DNA of 64,000 nt from JBAZOO01 sp041648735. GTDB lineage: Bacteria > Verrucomicrobiota > Lentisphaeria > Oligosphaerales > CAITYL01. Numbering within the stretch: position 1 is the first letter of the stretch; every line of letters starts with the position of its first letter. The position numbers and the translations under genes are program-made. Under the pieces are notes generated by a model. That model made no database searches, was not told the DNA's origin, and saw nothing but the letters and a program-made list of their open reading frames with translations. Positions 12,658 through 21,241 of this stretch are shown in pieces. Where the stretch lies: the NCBI GenBank assembly GCA_041648735.1, contig JBAZOO010000002.1, positions 62,001 through 126,000 of the forward strand, in the 5' to 3' direction.

Positions 12658-14754
12658 TCATTCCGTCCAGATCCAGAATTGGCGGCCGAGGTTGGCGCGG
12701 CGTTCGAGGGTTTCCTTGAGGCGGGGGTAGGCGGCGGCGGGGGCTTCGAGGGCGTCGCGGCGATAGGTTTGGCGCCAGCGGATGTGGTTTTCGCCGGCCG
12801 CTTCGGCGGCGGCGGTGAAACTGAGGCCGCCGCTGCGGAGTTCGACGGCGTCGGGGGCGGCGCGCAGGGCGAGTCCGGGCGGGCCGGCGATGTCGAGGGT
12901 GATGGTGTCGAGCCGCGGCTCGTCCCACCAGAGGGGGAGGCGGCGGTCGCCGCGGCCGACGGCGCTGGCGTCGGCCTGGAGCCAGGGCAGGCGGGCACAG
13001 AGCAGCCCTTCGCGGACATCGGCGAAGCCGGGGATTTCGTAGTGGAGCTTGAGGCGCAGTTCCGGGGCGTTGGTGGCGAGGCTGTCGAGGATTTCATGCC
13101 GGATCTGGGTGGCGCGGGGATGGATGGCGTGCGCTTCCTGTTCGACGCGGTTGCGGATTTCCGCCGGGGTCAGGGCGCGCCAGGCGCGGAGGGTGCGGGC
13201 GTCGGCGCCGCGGCGGCGGATGGTCTCCTCGACTTCGGCGGTGCCGTCGCGGCGGAGGCGGAGTTGGACTTCGCGGTCGAGGCCGGGCAGCACGGGGTTG
13301 GTGGGTGGCGCGACCGTTTCCAGGCGGCCGCCGGGGAGGAGCAGGGTGTCGCCGGTGCGGGCCAGCCGCGCCTCGGCGAAGGACTGCAAATTGTCGCCGG
13401 GCGCCACGACCATTGCCTCCCTTTGCCAGGTGAAGCGGACGGCGGGCAGGGGCAACGCCTCCCGCGCCGGGACGGCCGGCGCCGGCGTCCCTTCCGGGCG
13501 CGGCCGCAGCCAGACCAGGGCGGCGTCGGGCGCGAGCGGTTTCAGCCAGCGGGCGAGGAGGTAGGCGCGGTCCAGCGGCGTGCCGCGGCGGCGGCGGAGG
13601 GTCTCCCGCGGATCCTGGGGCTGGAGGCCGGTGACGGTGGCGGGGATGGGCACTTCCTCGATGGCGCGCGACAGCGCCTCCCAGACCGCGGCCGGCGTGG
13701 TGGCGGCGGCGGGGGGCGGCGGCAGGTCGGGGGCGGCGGGTTCCATGGCGGCCATTGCCTGGCGGGCGACGTCCTCCCAGCCGCCCGGTTGCGAACTCAG
13801 CACCAGCCGGGGCTGGCGCCGGCGGGGCGGGGGCTGCATCGGTTCCGGCAGCGGCCGGGGCGCATTCCGCCGTTCCCAGCGGTGCCAGGTGCCGCCCGCG
13901 CCGGCGGGTTCCGTCGTGTGCTGGACGGTGCCCTCGGGGTCGTTCAGCACTTCGCCGCGGAGTTCGCAGCCAGCGGGGACGAGGACTTCCACCCGGTCGC
14001 AGGCGAGCGGCTGCGCCGCGCTGAAGAGGTGGTCCAGGTAGAGATATTGGCCGGGCACGGGGGTGTGGCGCTCCGTCTCCACGGCCCAGGCGAAGGCGTT
14101 GCCGCTGCGCCCTTCGGGGAGGGCGAAGCGCTTGACGGCGACCTTGTCATGTTCGGGGAGGCTGGCGAAGGGGGCCTCCTCCTGGATGGCGTCGTCGTCG
14201 AGCTGGAGGAGGGTGCCGTCGGGGCGGATGGTGGCGGCGTGGCGGATGCGGAAGCGTTCGGCGTCCTTACGGAAGGCGTGGCGGCTGAGGCTGACTTCTT
14301 CGCCGTCCTCTTTGAGCATGGCGTCGAGCCGGTGTTGCTCCCAGGTCCAGGTTTGCGGAGTCCGCAGGCGGATGACGGTGCGGCGGAGGAGGGTGAGGGC
14401 GGGGGCGTCGGGGTGCTGGCGGGCGAGGGCGGGGAGTTGGGCGAGGCGCTGGCGGAGGTCGGGGTCGGGGATGTCGGCGGCGCGGGTGACGGCGTCCCAG
14501 TCGCGTTCGTCCTGGAGGCGGACGTGGATGGCCTCGGCCCGGGGGAAGCGTTCCTCCTGCCCCTGGCCGGCGTGGCGGAAGCGGAGGGTTTCGGCGGTGG
14601 CCTCGAGGAGGGTGCCCTTGTACTCGCGGCCGTCGCGGAGGACGATCAGGTCCGGGCGGGCGAGGGTTGGCGCCAGGGCGGCCGCGGCCAGGAGGAGGCG
14701 GCGGCCGAGGCTGGCAAGGCGGGGGGTGACGGGGAGGGGGAGGAGGCGGCTCAT
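12658..14754 (-). CDS. DUF3857/transglutaminase-like secreted protein lacking the catalytic cysteine
   Basis: 698 residues. A signal peptide (LLLAAAALAPTLARP) is followed by a small beta domain (IVLRDGREYKGTLLEA), a DUF3857-like beta-sandwich (about 140-330), a transglutaminase-like segment (about 370-480) and a C-terminal beta-sandwich with WRQTYRRDALEAPAAAYPRL. In typical relatives the transglutaminase helix reads R-x-GDCKDKA-x-LL; here the equivalent is RRRRGTPLDRAYLLARWL, so the nucleophilic Cys is replaced by Pro. The protein is therefore probably a non-catalytic binding or scaffold version. The ATG overlaps the stop of the rhomboid gene upstream (ATGA at 14751-14754), suggesting a common membrane or envelope role. 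Confidence 0.75.
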   Translation of the reverse strand: MSRLLPLPVTPRLASLGRRLLLAAAALAPTLARPDLIVLRDGREYKGTLLEATAETLRFRHAGQGQEERFPRAEAIHVRLQDERDWDAVTRAADIPDPDLRQRLAQLPALARQHPDAPALTLLRRTVIRLRTPQTWTWEQHRLDAMLKEDGEEVSLSRHAFRKDAERFRIRHAATIRPDGTLLQLDDDAIQEEAPFASLPEHDKVAVKRFALPEGRSGNAFAWAVETERHTPVPGQYLYLDHLFSAAQPLACDRVEVLVPAGCELRGEVLNDPEGTVQHTTEPAGAGGTWHRWERRNAPRPLPEPMQPPPRRRQPRLVLSSQPGGWEDVARQAMAAMEPAAPDLPPPPAAATTPAAVWEALSRAIEEVPIPATVTGLQPQDPRETLRRRRGTPLDRAYLLARWLKPLAPDAALVWLRPRPEGTPAPAVPAREALPLPAVRFTWQREAMVVAPGDNLQSFAEARLARTGDTLLLPGGRLETVAPPTNPVLPGLDREVQLRLRRDGTAEVEETIRRRGADARTLRAWRALTPAEIRNRVEQEAHAIHPRATQIRHEILDSLATNAPELRLKLHYEIPGFADVREGLLCARLPWLQADASAVGRGDRRLPLWWDEPRLDTITLDIAGPPGLALRAAPDAVELRSGGLSFTAAAEAAGENHIRWRQTYRRDALEAPAAAYPRLKETLERRANLGRQFWIWTE

Positions 14755-15605
14755 CGGTTGCGCAGCCGTTCGCGGGCGTGTTCCAGGGTGCGGCGCTCCG
14801 CCGCGGTCAGGCGGTTGATGCCTTCCCGGCCGATCTTGTCGAGGATGCGGTCGATCTCCTCGCTGGAAGGGGCGGCGGCGTCCGGGCCGGCAGGGGGGGG
14901 CTTGCCGCCGGCGAGTTTGCGCCAGCCGCGGCGGCGCCAGCGGTCGCGGAGGGCGCGCAGGAAATGCCACTGCCAGAGTTCGGGCGCCTGGCCGCGGATG
15001 TAGAGGAAGCCGCCGACGAGGCCGCCGAGGTGCGCCAGGTGCGCCACGTTGTCGGCGCGCCAGAGCATCAGGATCTCGATCAAGGCATAGACCGGGACGA
15101 AGGTCTTGAGCGGCATTTCCACCGGTGGCAGGAGCAGCATGATCCGCTGGTTCGGGAACATCATGGCGGCGGCCATCATCACGCCGAAGAGCGCGCCGCT
15201 GGCGCCGACCACCGCCGGCGCCGGCAGCAGGTAGCCGCCGACCGCGGCGGGCATCTTCCAGTTGAACAGCAGCCAGGCCAGGCCGCCAATGAAGCCGCTG
15301 GTGAAATAGAGGTTGAGGAAGCGGGTGCCGCCGAGCCGCTCCTCGACCATCCGCCCGAAGAGGAAGAGGCCCCACATGTTGACGAAGAGATGGGTGAGGC
15401 TGCCGTGGGCGAACATGTAGGAGCCGATCCGCCAGAGCTGGAAGCGGCTGATCTCCGGCGCGCTCAGTTGCAGGAGGGCGGTGAGCTGCCCTTGGGTGAG
15501 CAGTTGCAGGAAGAAGACGGCGACCGTGGCCCAGATGATCATCCAGGCCATGGAGCGGGACTGGCGCGGCGGTTTGGCGTAGGTGTAGCGGCGTTCGGAA
15601 AACAT
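14751..15605 (-). CDS. Rhomboid family intramembrane serine protease
   Basis: 284 residues. Six hydrophobic helices are seen. The catalytic dyad is present: GASGALFGVMMA with the nucleophile Ser near residue 133, and HLAHLGGLVGGF with the His near residue 188; HGSLTHLFVNMW carries the conserved His/Asn of helix 2. The cytoplasmic C-terminal extension ends in a short helical motif (EEIDRILDKIGREGINRLTA, then ERRTLEHARERL) common to many bacterial rhomboids. It cleaves substrate transmembrane helices within the membrane. It is translationally coupled to the downstream DUF3857-like gene. A TATATT box on the minus strand (15679-15684) lies about 75 bp upstream. Confidence 0.93.
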   Translation of the reverse strand: MFSERRYTYAKPPRQSRSMAWMIIWATVAVFFLQLLTQGQLTALLQLSAPEISRFQLWRIGSYMFAHGSLTHLFVNMWGLFLFGRMVEERLGGTRFLNLYFTSGFIGGLAWLLFNWKMPAAVGGYLLPAPAVVGASGALFGVMMAAAMMFPNQRIMLLLPPVEMPLKTFVPVYALIEILMLWRADNVAHLAHLGGLVGGFLYIRGQAPELWQWHFLRALRDRWRRRGWRKLAGGKPPPAGPDAAAPSSEEIDRILDKIGREGINRLTAAERRTLEHARERLRNR

Positions 15606-15788
15606 GCGGGTGCGACCTGTGGGGGCGCCCGGCGGCCTGGAGGTCGGCGCCGGCGGCTTGGCGACGGGGAAAAGCTGGAATATACCACCCGCGCCGCCGG
15701 GCGTCCGGAAAACGGGGAACTCCTTTGCGATCTCCGCGCCTCTGCGGTGAACAAGAAGCTGGGGATTCGCCGGTCGCCGCCGGCGGGG

Positions 15789-16598
15789 TCACCAGGCCAG
15801 GAGCCAATCCGCCAGCAGTTCCGGCCAGCGCCGCAGCGCGGGATGGTTCCCGGCCAGGCCGACGCCATGGGGGCCGTGGGGGAAGACGTGCAGGGCGAAG
15901 TGGATCTTGGCCCGGGCCAGCGCCGCGGCGAAGCGCAGGGAGTTGGAGACCGGCACGGTGGCGTCGTCGGCGGTGTGGAAGAGGAAGGTCGGCGGGGTGT
16001 TGGCGTCCACGTGATGTTCCAGTGAGAGGCGGCGGCGGCTGGCGGCGTCGGGACTGGGGCCGAGCAGGTTCACGGCCGAGCCTTCGTGATGCTCGTGTTC
16101 GAGGGAGATGACCGGATAGGCGAGCACGAGCCGGTCGGGGCGGGCGCTGACGCGGCCGGCCAGGGCGTCTTCGGGGGCGGCGTGCAGTTCCGGGCGGGTG
16201 GCAACGCTGGCGGCCAGGTGGCCGCCGGCGCTGAAGCCGAGCAGGGCGATGCGGTCGGGGTCGAGGTTCCAGGCCGCGGCGTTGGCGCGGAGCAGGCGGA
16301 TGGCGCGGGCGACGTCCGCGTAGGCGGCGGGGAAACGCCAGGGGGCGACGCGGTAATAGACGACCGCGGCGGCCAGGCCGTGGCGCACCGCCAGTTCCGC
16401 CACGGGCCGGGCCTCGTGCGGGGCCAGGTTCCGGTAGCCGCCGCCGGGGCAGACGAGCAGGGCCGGGTGCGGCCCCGGCGTGGTGGCGGCCGCGGCGGGC
16501 TGGAAGAGTTCCAGCCGCACCGCCGGCTGCGCCGGGTCAAGTTGGCGGTTGGCTTCCGCGCCGTCAGGCCAGAGGTTGAGGGTCAGGTCGGGTTCCAT
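15789..16598 (-). CDS. Alpha/beta hydrolase, acetyl-xylan-esterase/Aes-like
   Basis: 269 residues. The oxyanion-hole motif LLVCPGGGYRNLAPHE (about 52-67), the nucleophile elbow LLGFSAGGHLAAS (about 130), the acid in HTADDATVPV and the His in PHGPHGVGL define a serine esterase of the BD-FAE/carbohydrate-esterase type. No signal peptide is present from the chosen ATG at 16598; longer in-frame starts run into sequence unlike the family. Such enzymes deacetylate sugars or xylan fragments in the cytoplasm. A minus-strand TATAGT lies about 70 bp upstream (16671-16676). Monocistronic as far as visible. Confidence 0.88.
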   Translation of the reverse strand: MEPDLTLNLWPDGAEANRQLDPAQPAVRLELFQPAAAATTPGPHPALLVCPGGGYRNLAPHEARPVAELAVRHGLAAAVVYYRVAPWRFPAAYADVARAIRLLRANAAAWNLDPDRIALLGFSAGGHLAASVATRPELHAAPEDALAGRVSARPDRLVLAYPVISLEHEHHEGSAVNLLGPSPDAASRRRLSLEHHVDANTPPTFLFHTADDATVPVSNSLRFAAALARAKIHFALHVFPHGPHGVGLAGNHPALRRWPELLADWLLAW

Positions 16599-16986
16599 GG
16601 GGGTGGATTGGCCTCGGTTATTGGGGGGCGGCACCTGGATGTGTGTGTGGGGGGGGGCGAAAAGCCGGCCCACTATACCGCATGGGAACCGCAACCGCAC
16701 GCCCGAAAACCGGCCGGGAACGTGCCAAGACGCATCCCAAACACCCCGCCGCCCCGGCACCCCGCCGGGACAGGACGGAGCCCTGAAGCCCGCAAAAATC
16801 AGCCTTCCGCATGAAATAAGGGTGACAATCAAGCTGGGCCGCAACGGATGGGAGATGCTAGATGCACTAGAAAAAGCAAGCTACGAGATGTATCTGCGGA
16901 AGCAAGAGCGAGACAAGCCAGCCCTGCCACAGAGGATGAGGTGGCCGGTGGTGCCCCGGGCGACATTTGCCATGAGCTTCTCCGGC
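16599..16986. other. Gap with esterase promoter region and an unassigned AT-richer open fragment
   Basis: 16660-16690 holds the probable promoter of the esterase gene (minus-strand TATAGT). On the plus strand 16818-16935 an open stretch reads VTIKLGRNGWEMLDALEKAS and then YEMYLRKQERDKPALPQRM, which looks protein-like and lower in GC than its neighbours, but it has no clear start or family and blends into the antisense of nagB. It may be debris of a transferred gene. Confidence 0.3.
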
Positions 16987-17524
16987 TCACCCGGGCGGCA
17001 AGGCGGTCCTGCTGGGCGAGCCGTACGAGTAGTAGTCAGTCAGTTTCAGTTTCGAGGCGGCGGCGCGGTCCAGAATGAATGTGGCATTGGGGTGGTACTG
17101 CCGGGCGGAGGCTGGGCAAAGCGCCGCGACCGGCCCCTCAACTGCCGGCGCGACCGCATCAGCCTTGCTCTCGCCCGTGGCCAGCAAGAGGATGCGGCGG
17201 GCTTCCATGATGGTGCCGATCCCCATGGTGACGGCCAGCGTGGGCTGGAACTCGCCGGGGGCAAAGAAGCGCCGGTTGTCCCTGACCGTCTGTTCGGTCA
17301 GGGTTTTCACCCGCGTGCGGGAGCCGAGGCTGGAGGTGGGCTCGTTGAAACCGATCTGGCCATTGCGGCTTGCCGTAGAGCGCGAGGGGAGTGCTGCCGG
17401 TGGCCAGCCCCAGAACAGCACGCGGATTGCGGCGCATTGCATCCGTGCAGATTTGCGCACTCCGGACAGCGACGGCCTCGGCAGTGTCGAGACTGATGAT
17501 TTCCCCGGTCTCAGTCTCCGCCAA
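16987..17524 (-). pseudogene. nagB: Glucosamine-6-phosphate deaminase, internally deleted and frameshifted
   Basis: From a TTG at 17524 the minus frame reads AETETGEIISLDTAEAVAV and, after the helix, VLGLATGSTPLALYGK, the NagB N-terminus and phosphate loop. At about 17365 it jumps into another frame that continues NGQIGFNEPTSSLGSRTRV and then GEFQPTLAVTMGIGTI and LLLATGESKADAV, the NagB C-terminal half. About 85-95 codons, including the substrate-binding Asp loop, are missing at the junction, and the catalytic DGH-type motif reads NGQ. The enzyme should convert glucosamine-6-P to fructose-6-P and ammonia. The gene overlaps the PIG-L deacetylase stop and closes the amino-sugar operon, which therefore lacks its last step here unless another nagB exists. 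Confidence 0.85.
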
Positions 17525-18365
17525 ACTTGCGGATACGGGTGGCGACGTCCTGGCGGAAACGCTCGATAAGCCCCAGCAGATATTCGGCTGTCGAGAGGGT
17601 GGCGTCATGCACCAGGGGAGTCAGGTCGACGGCCCAGGAGAGGGCGGTTTCCCTGTCGCAGCCATGGGATTCGAAAAATGTGGCATTGGCGAGGCGCCGG
17701 CCGGTGGTCGCCAGGTCATAGCGTTTGCCGCCGCTGATCTGCGAGTCGAACACTCCGAGCAGCGCCGCGGCGAGGTTCGCCCGCCCCGAAACTGGCAGCC
17801 CCTGCTTGTCCGCGTCCAGAAGCCAGTCGAGGCTGCGCCAGACTTCGCAGCCGTAGACCTTGGCGGGGTGTTGGCCCCGGGGCAGTTTTCGCAGTGCAAC
17901 CAGGGCGCGCAGCAGCGTGGCCACATGGGTGTCGTGCTTGTCGGCCGGGTTGTGCAGGTAGACGACCTGAGGGCGCGTCGCCTCGAGGATCTGCCCCAGA
18001 TCCGCCACCACGCCCTGGTTTGCTGGATCTTTCACTTCCGCACTGGGATGCATCAACTGGATCAACGCCCCGTATTCGCCAATGCTGGCCGCCTTGCGCT
18101 GCTCGCGCTGTCGGATTAGGCGCATCTCCGCATCGGTGCGGTTCGCATAGGGGCCGGTGCGTGCGCTGCCGGCTCCATCGGTGGCGACCACCCCCGTGAA
18201 CCACAGGTCGGGCCGCCCGAAACAGGCGCAAATGCCGTGGTAGGCAGCGATCTCGAGATCGTCCTGATGGGCCATGATGGCGAGGTGGGTCGTGCGGGCG
18301 AGGGCCGGTTCCGGCGCAAGTCCGTCCGGCACGAACACTTCGGCGTCTGGTTTGGTGAAGATCAT
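17511..18365 (-). CDS. PIG-L/LmbE family deacetylase
   Basis: 284 residues. The zinc motif AHQDD (His33, Asp35, Asp36) near the N-terminus and the distal HNPADKHDTH (138-147) define the PIG-L/LmbE fold, which removes N-acetyl groups from GlcNAc-containing substrates. No signal peptide is visible, so it acts in the cytoplasm. It lies between a sugar kinase gene and the nagB pseudogene, overlapping the latter by 14 bases, which suggests it deacetylates an N-acetyl-hexosamine or its phosphate in the same route. The specific substrate is inference; family members also act on mycothiol and antibiotic intermediates. Confidence 0.9.
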   Translation of the reverse strand: MIFTKPDAEVFVPDGLAPEPALARTTHLAIMAHQDDLEIAAYHGICACFGRPDLWFTGVVATDGAGSARTGPYANRTDAEMRLIRQREQRKAASIGEYGALIQLMHPSAEVKDPANQGVVADLGQILEATRPQVVYLHNPADKHDTHVATLLRALVALRKLPRGQHPAKVYGCEVWRSLDWLLDADKQGLPVSGRANLAAALLGVFDSQISGGKRYDLATTGRRLANATFFESHGCDRETALSWAVDLTPLVHDATLSTAEYLLGLIERFRQDVATRIRKFGGD

Positions 18366-18404
18366 GCTGGGGCTCCCTGCCGGCGACTGTTCCGGCCGAT
18401 CCGC

Positions 18405-19862
18405 TCACACTCGGCCTGAGCCCGAAATCCGCGCTGCCCCGGTTTCCGCCGGCTCCGTTGCACTCGCCAGTTCGGGCAGGCTGGCGGCGGCGATGGCCTG
18501 GCCGTGCCGTTTGTCCTGCTCGTTTGGGGTGGCCATGATGATTGCTCCGGCAAGTTCCGGAAATTCTTCCGCCAACACCTGCCGCGCGGAAGCGAGGATC
18601 AGCTCCCCGCCCTCGCCACTGGCCACCCGGCCGAGCACCAGCAGGTTGCGCAGCTCGTAGAACTCCGCGTAGTGGGCGACCGTGTAGCCGAAGCACGTGC
18701 CAATCGTCTGGTAGATCTTGACGGCCCGCGGATCCCCGGTTTTCATCAGTTCCTGGACCTGGGCCAGCCGCTCGGCCAATGGCATTTCGGCCGGGAAGTG
18801 CAGTCCGGCGGCTGGCGCCAGGCGCGCGACTCCCTGTTGGCTGAAATACTGGACCCCGCAGCCCCGATCCCCGGACCACTCGTCCGCCGGAGCATCCTCG
18901 CGATAGTCGACTGGGGCGAACGCCAGCTCGTTCAGCCATGGAGTGATGGAGCCGTCCGGGGCGACGTATCCAGCGGCCAAGCTCGTACCCATGGCGATGC
19001 CAAGCACCGAATTCTCGCCCAGCGCCAGCGAACCGGCCAATGCCGTCACCTCGCCGTCGTTGACAACTTCGAACGGCACTCCGCCCCAGCGGCGCTTCAG
19101 TTCCAGGAACATCCCCCGGACATGGCGTTCGAAGTCATCCTCGCCGATGCCGCGAAACAGAGACGCCGCACGCACCTCGTTGTTGACATATACGCCTGCC
19201 GCGCTGCCACCGATCGCGTCCACCCGCGGCAGATGCGCCGCGGCTCGCTTCAGGCTATCGTGGACGCCCTCGATGTGATAGGCCGGGTCATGCTGGAAGT
19301 AGGGGTTCCACGGCACCTCTTCGGAGTGGACAACTTTGCCAGCGATCACGGCCGCGCACTTGCGGTCGCTGCCCCCCAGGTCGAAGCCGATTCGGCAACC
19401 ATCAAGATGCCTCCCCAGGTGGCGTCCGCTCTCACGTGCCGCAGGCAGCTCGGACTCCGGGCAGGATGCGATCACCATCTCGCGGCCGTAAATCTTCTTG
19501 CCCAGGAAGCCATGATCGAACGCCCGCTCCCCACCTGGGGAGTAGATGCCAGCGAGCATCGCCGCAATGGCCTCTTCCCCGCTGACCAGAACCTTCCATC
19601 CCCCCTTCTGCCAGAGAAGGAATTTCAACAGCCGTTCCAGGTAGCGCCGGTTCAGGGCGGCGTTCGCACCGGCGTGCGGCAGGACAGTCGTCTCGTGCCG
19701 CGAGACCGTATCGTCACTCCGGACTAGGCAAATCTTGACCGGCACGGGATTCGCGCTCGCCGCAACCAGCTCGCGATAGGCACGGTTCCACAGCACGGCC
19801 GGCCGGAATTGGCTGTCCAGGGCCGCCTTCACTCTTGGTTCCATCGGTGACAACTGGGGCAT
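18405..19862 (-). CDS. ROK-like sugar kinase
   Basis: About 485 residues from the ATG at 19862; other in-frame starts (19871 ATG, 19901 GTG) are possible. The actin-like ATPase core contains CRIGFDLGGSDRKCAAVIAG (phosphate 1), AIGGSAAG, EVVNDGEVTALAGS (the catalytic Asp-type motif) and GIAMGTSLAAGYV (phosphate 2). An N-terminal extension of about 170 residues precedes the core. The usual ROK zinc motif is not seen, so it is a divergent member. In context it probably phosphorylates an amino sugar before the PIG-L deacetylase and NagB steps. A promoter-like pair lies at 19935-19962. Confidence 0.75.
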   Translation of the reverse strand: MPQLSPMEPRVKAALDSQFRPAVLWNRAYRELVAASANPVPVKICLVRSDDTVSRHETTVLPHAGANAALNRRYLERLLKFLLWQKGGWKVLVSGEEAIAAMLAGIYSPGGERAFDHGFLGKKIYGREMVIASCPESELPAARESGRHLGRHLDGCRIGFDLGGSDRKCAAVIAGKVVHSEEVPWNPYFQHDPAYHIEGVHDSLKRAAAHLPRVDAIGGSAAGVYVNNEVRAASLFRGIGEDDFERHVRGMFLELKRRWGGVPFEVVNDGEVTALAGSLALGENSVLGIAMGTSLAAGYVAPDGSITPWLNELAFAPVDYREDAPADEWSGDRGCGVQYFSQQGVARLAPAAGLHFPAEMPLAERLAQVQELMKTGDPRAVKIYQTIGTCFGYTVAHYAEFYELRNLLVLGRVASGEGGELILASARQVLAEEFPELAGAIIMATPNEQDKRHGQAIAAASLPELASATEPAETGAARISGSGRV

Positions 19863-19934
19863 GGCCCGCATTCCTGGCACTTGGAGCTGATCTCGCCGCA
19901 CCGGGACAACATCAGGAACGATCCCGAGCCAAAT

Positions 19935-19962
19935 ACAATATGCGAAAATTATCTGGCATCAA
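19935..19962 (-). promoter_or_regulatory. Candidate promoter of the amino-sugar operon
   Basis: On the minus strand TTGATG (19962-19957) and TATTGT (19940-19935) are separated by 16 bp in a locally AT-rich stretch, about 75 bp upstream of the kinase ATG. No operator palindrome is obvious. Confidence 0.4.
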
Positions 19963-20029
19963 CCCCATGCCCCCCCAAATTCCCATCGGTTGCAAGGGCG
20001 GGCGGCGGAATTAGATTGTTGTCCGTTTG

Positions 20030-20185
20030 CCGCACCCTTGCCGGGCCGCGGCAAGCCGGTTGTGCCAGCCGCGCCTTGGGCGCGGCGTAAGAGCCAGGGG
20101 AATCCGGTGGAAGTCCGGAACTGAGCCGCAACGGTAAGCCTCCTTGCGAGGACAAGCCCGAGAACCTGCGCACCGCCGTGAAGCC
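20030..20185 (+). ncRNA. Cobalamin (B12) riboswitch
   Basis: The conserved core is clear: a P3 hairpin GCCGCGC/GCGCGGC (20068-20086), then GAGCCAGGGGAATCCGGTGG and AAGTCCGGAACTGAGCCGCA with ACGGTAAG (20091-20138), the GGGAA-GGTG-CCGG-ACTG-CCGCAACGGTAA signature. The B12 box follows as AAGCCCGAGAACCTGC (20154-20169). It lies upstream of a PEP-CTERM protein gene on the same strand. A perfect hairpin downstream (20189-20211) could be part of the expression platform. Binding of adenosyl- or methylcobalamin normally represses the downstream gene. Not preceded by any cobalamin biosynthesis gene. Confidence 0.93.
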
Positions 20186-20188
20186 GTC

Positions 20189-20211
20189 GGCCAAGGCATG
20201 TTGCCTTGGCC
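20189..20211 (+). promoter_or_regulatory. Perfect 10-bp hairpin after the B12 riboswitch
   Basis: GGCCAAGGCA (20189-20198), loop TGT, TGCCTTGGCC (20202-20211). There is no following U-tract, so it is not a standard intrinsic terminator. It may form part of the expression platform or a pause/Rho-related structure. The remaining 185-base leader to the ATG at 20396 is GC-rich and shows nothing else. Confidence 0.5.
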
Positions 20212-20395
20212 TTGCAGCCCCGCGCATCGGGTTGTCGGCAGCGGATTCGCACGGATTTTCTTCGCTTCGCCGCCAGGCCTCGCCCTCCCGGGCCAGCTTT
20301 GCGGCGGATCCCCGGGGAACCATGCCATCCCAGCCTCCAGCCGCGCCGCGCGGGCCACCCCCAACCCGCGGCCGTGCCTGCCGCCGGAGGCCCCC

Positions 20396-21157
20396 ATGAA
20401 AGTGAAACGCACCCGTTCCCGCTCCCTGTCCCTGTCCCTCACCCGTTCCCGCACCCGCTCCCTGTCCCTGTCCCTGCCCCTGCTCGCCCTCGCCGGCGCG
20501 GCCGCCACCGTCCCCGCCACCGCCACGGCCGGCGTCCAGTACGGCGCCTACACCCTGGAGGCCGCGGTCGGCAGCGGCGCCAACACTTCGCTCTGCGTGC
20601 TCGACTTCACCCAGACGGCCGGTGGCGGTGGCGTCCACGGCTTCGCCTACCACTGGGACGGCGCGGCCGGCAGCCAGACCGGCAAGGAGCTGATCGACGC
20701 CCTGCACAACCTCGACGTGGACGGGGATTCGACGCCCGACCTGCTGTTCAGCTACGACCCGGCCACCGGCTGGATGGAGAGCATCAGCTACAAGGGCGCC
20801 ACCATCAGCAACGGCCTTGTTGACGACACCTGGTATGCCTATTCCTCTTACTACGTCAGCGGCGGCAGCACCGTGAACGACTCGGTGGCGCCGCCCGTGG
20901 TCAAGGAATATCCCGGCGGCGGCGAGGCCGGCCCGGTCTGGGGGATGTCCGACAGCGGCTTTGCCAGCCGGCTGCTGGCCGACGGTTCCTGGGACGGCTG
21001 GACGCAGAGCCTGTGGAACAACGACACCTGGGAAGAAGTGAACGTGCCGCCATCCGCCCCCTTTGCGTCCGTCCCCGAGCCCACCGCCGGCGGCCTCCTG
21101 CTGGCCCTGGGCGCGGCGGTTTCTTCCCGGCGCCGGTGGTGGCACGGGCGCGGCTGA
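20396..21157 (+). CDS. Cobalamin-riboswitch-controlled PEP-CTERM surface protein
   Basis: 253 residues from the ATG at 20396, preceded by GCCGGAGGC. The leader is unusual: it is made of Arg/Ser/Leu hexamer-coded repeats (RTRSRSLSLSL, RSRTRSLSLSLPLLALA) before a signal-peptide cleavage near residue 40. The mature domain starts GVQYGAYTLEA and contains LDFTQTAGGGGVHGFAYHWD, DVDGDSTPDLLFSYD, DDTWYAYSSYYVSGG and GSWDGWTQSLWNNDTW, a Trp/Tyr-rich, beta-rich exported domain I cannot name. The C-terminus is PEP-CTERM: SVPEPTAGGLLLALGAAV and RRRWWHGRG. The B12 riboswitch upstream implies a role in cobalamin or corrinoid capture at the surface (inference). It is followed by a pseudopilin and a lipoprotein. 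Confidence 0.88.
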   Translation: MKVKRTRSRSLSLSLTRSRTRSLSLSLPLLALAGAAATVPATATAGVQYGAYTLEAAVGSGANTSLCVLDFTQTAGGGGVHGFAYHWDGAAGSQTGKELIDALHNLDVDGDSTPDLLFSYDPATGWMESISYKGATISNGLVDDTWYAYSSYYVSGGSTVNDSVAPPVVKEYPGGGEAGPVWGMSDSGFASRLLADGSWDGWTQSLWNNDTWEEVNVPPSAPFASVPEPTAGGLLLALGAAVSSRRRWWHGRG

Positions 21158-21241
21158 ACGGATCCGCCCCGGTGCGGAGTCCGCACGCCCTTCGCGGCGG
21201 CGGCGGCCGTGCCGGTGGCGGAGCGCGAGGGCTCTCCACGC

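Noticed and set aside
20144..20395. Upstream in-frame start for the riboswitch-controlled PEP-CTERM gene
   Set aside because: The extension would translate the 3' part of the riboswitch and the hairpin; the ATG at 20396 has a ribosome-binding site and begins the signal peptide.
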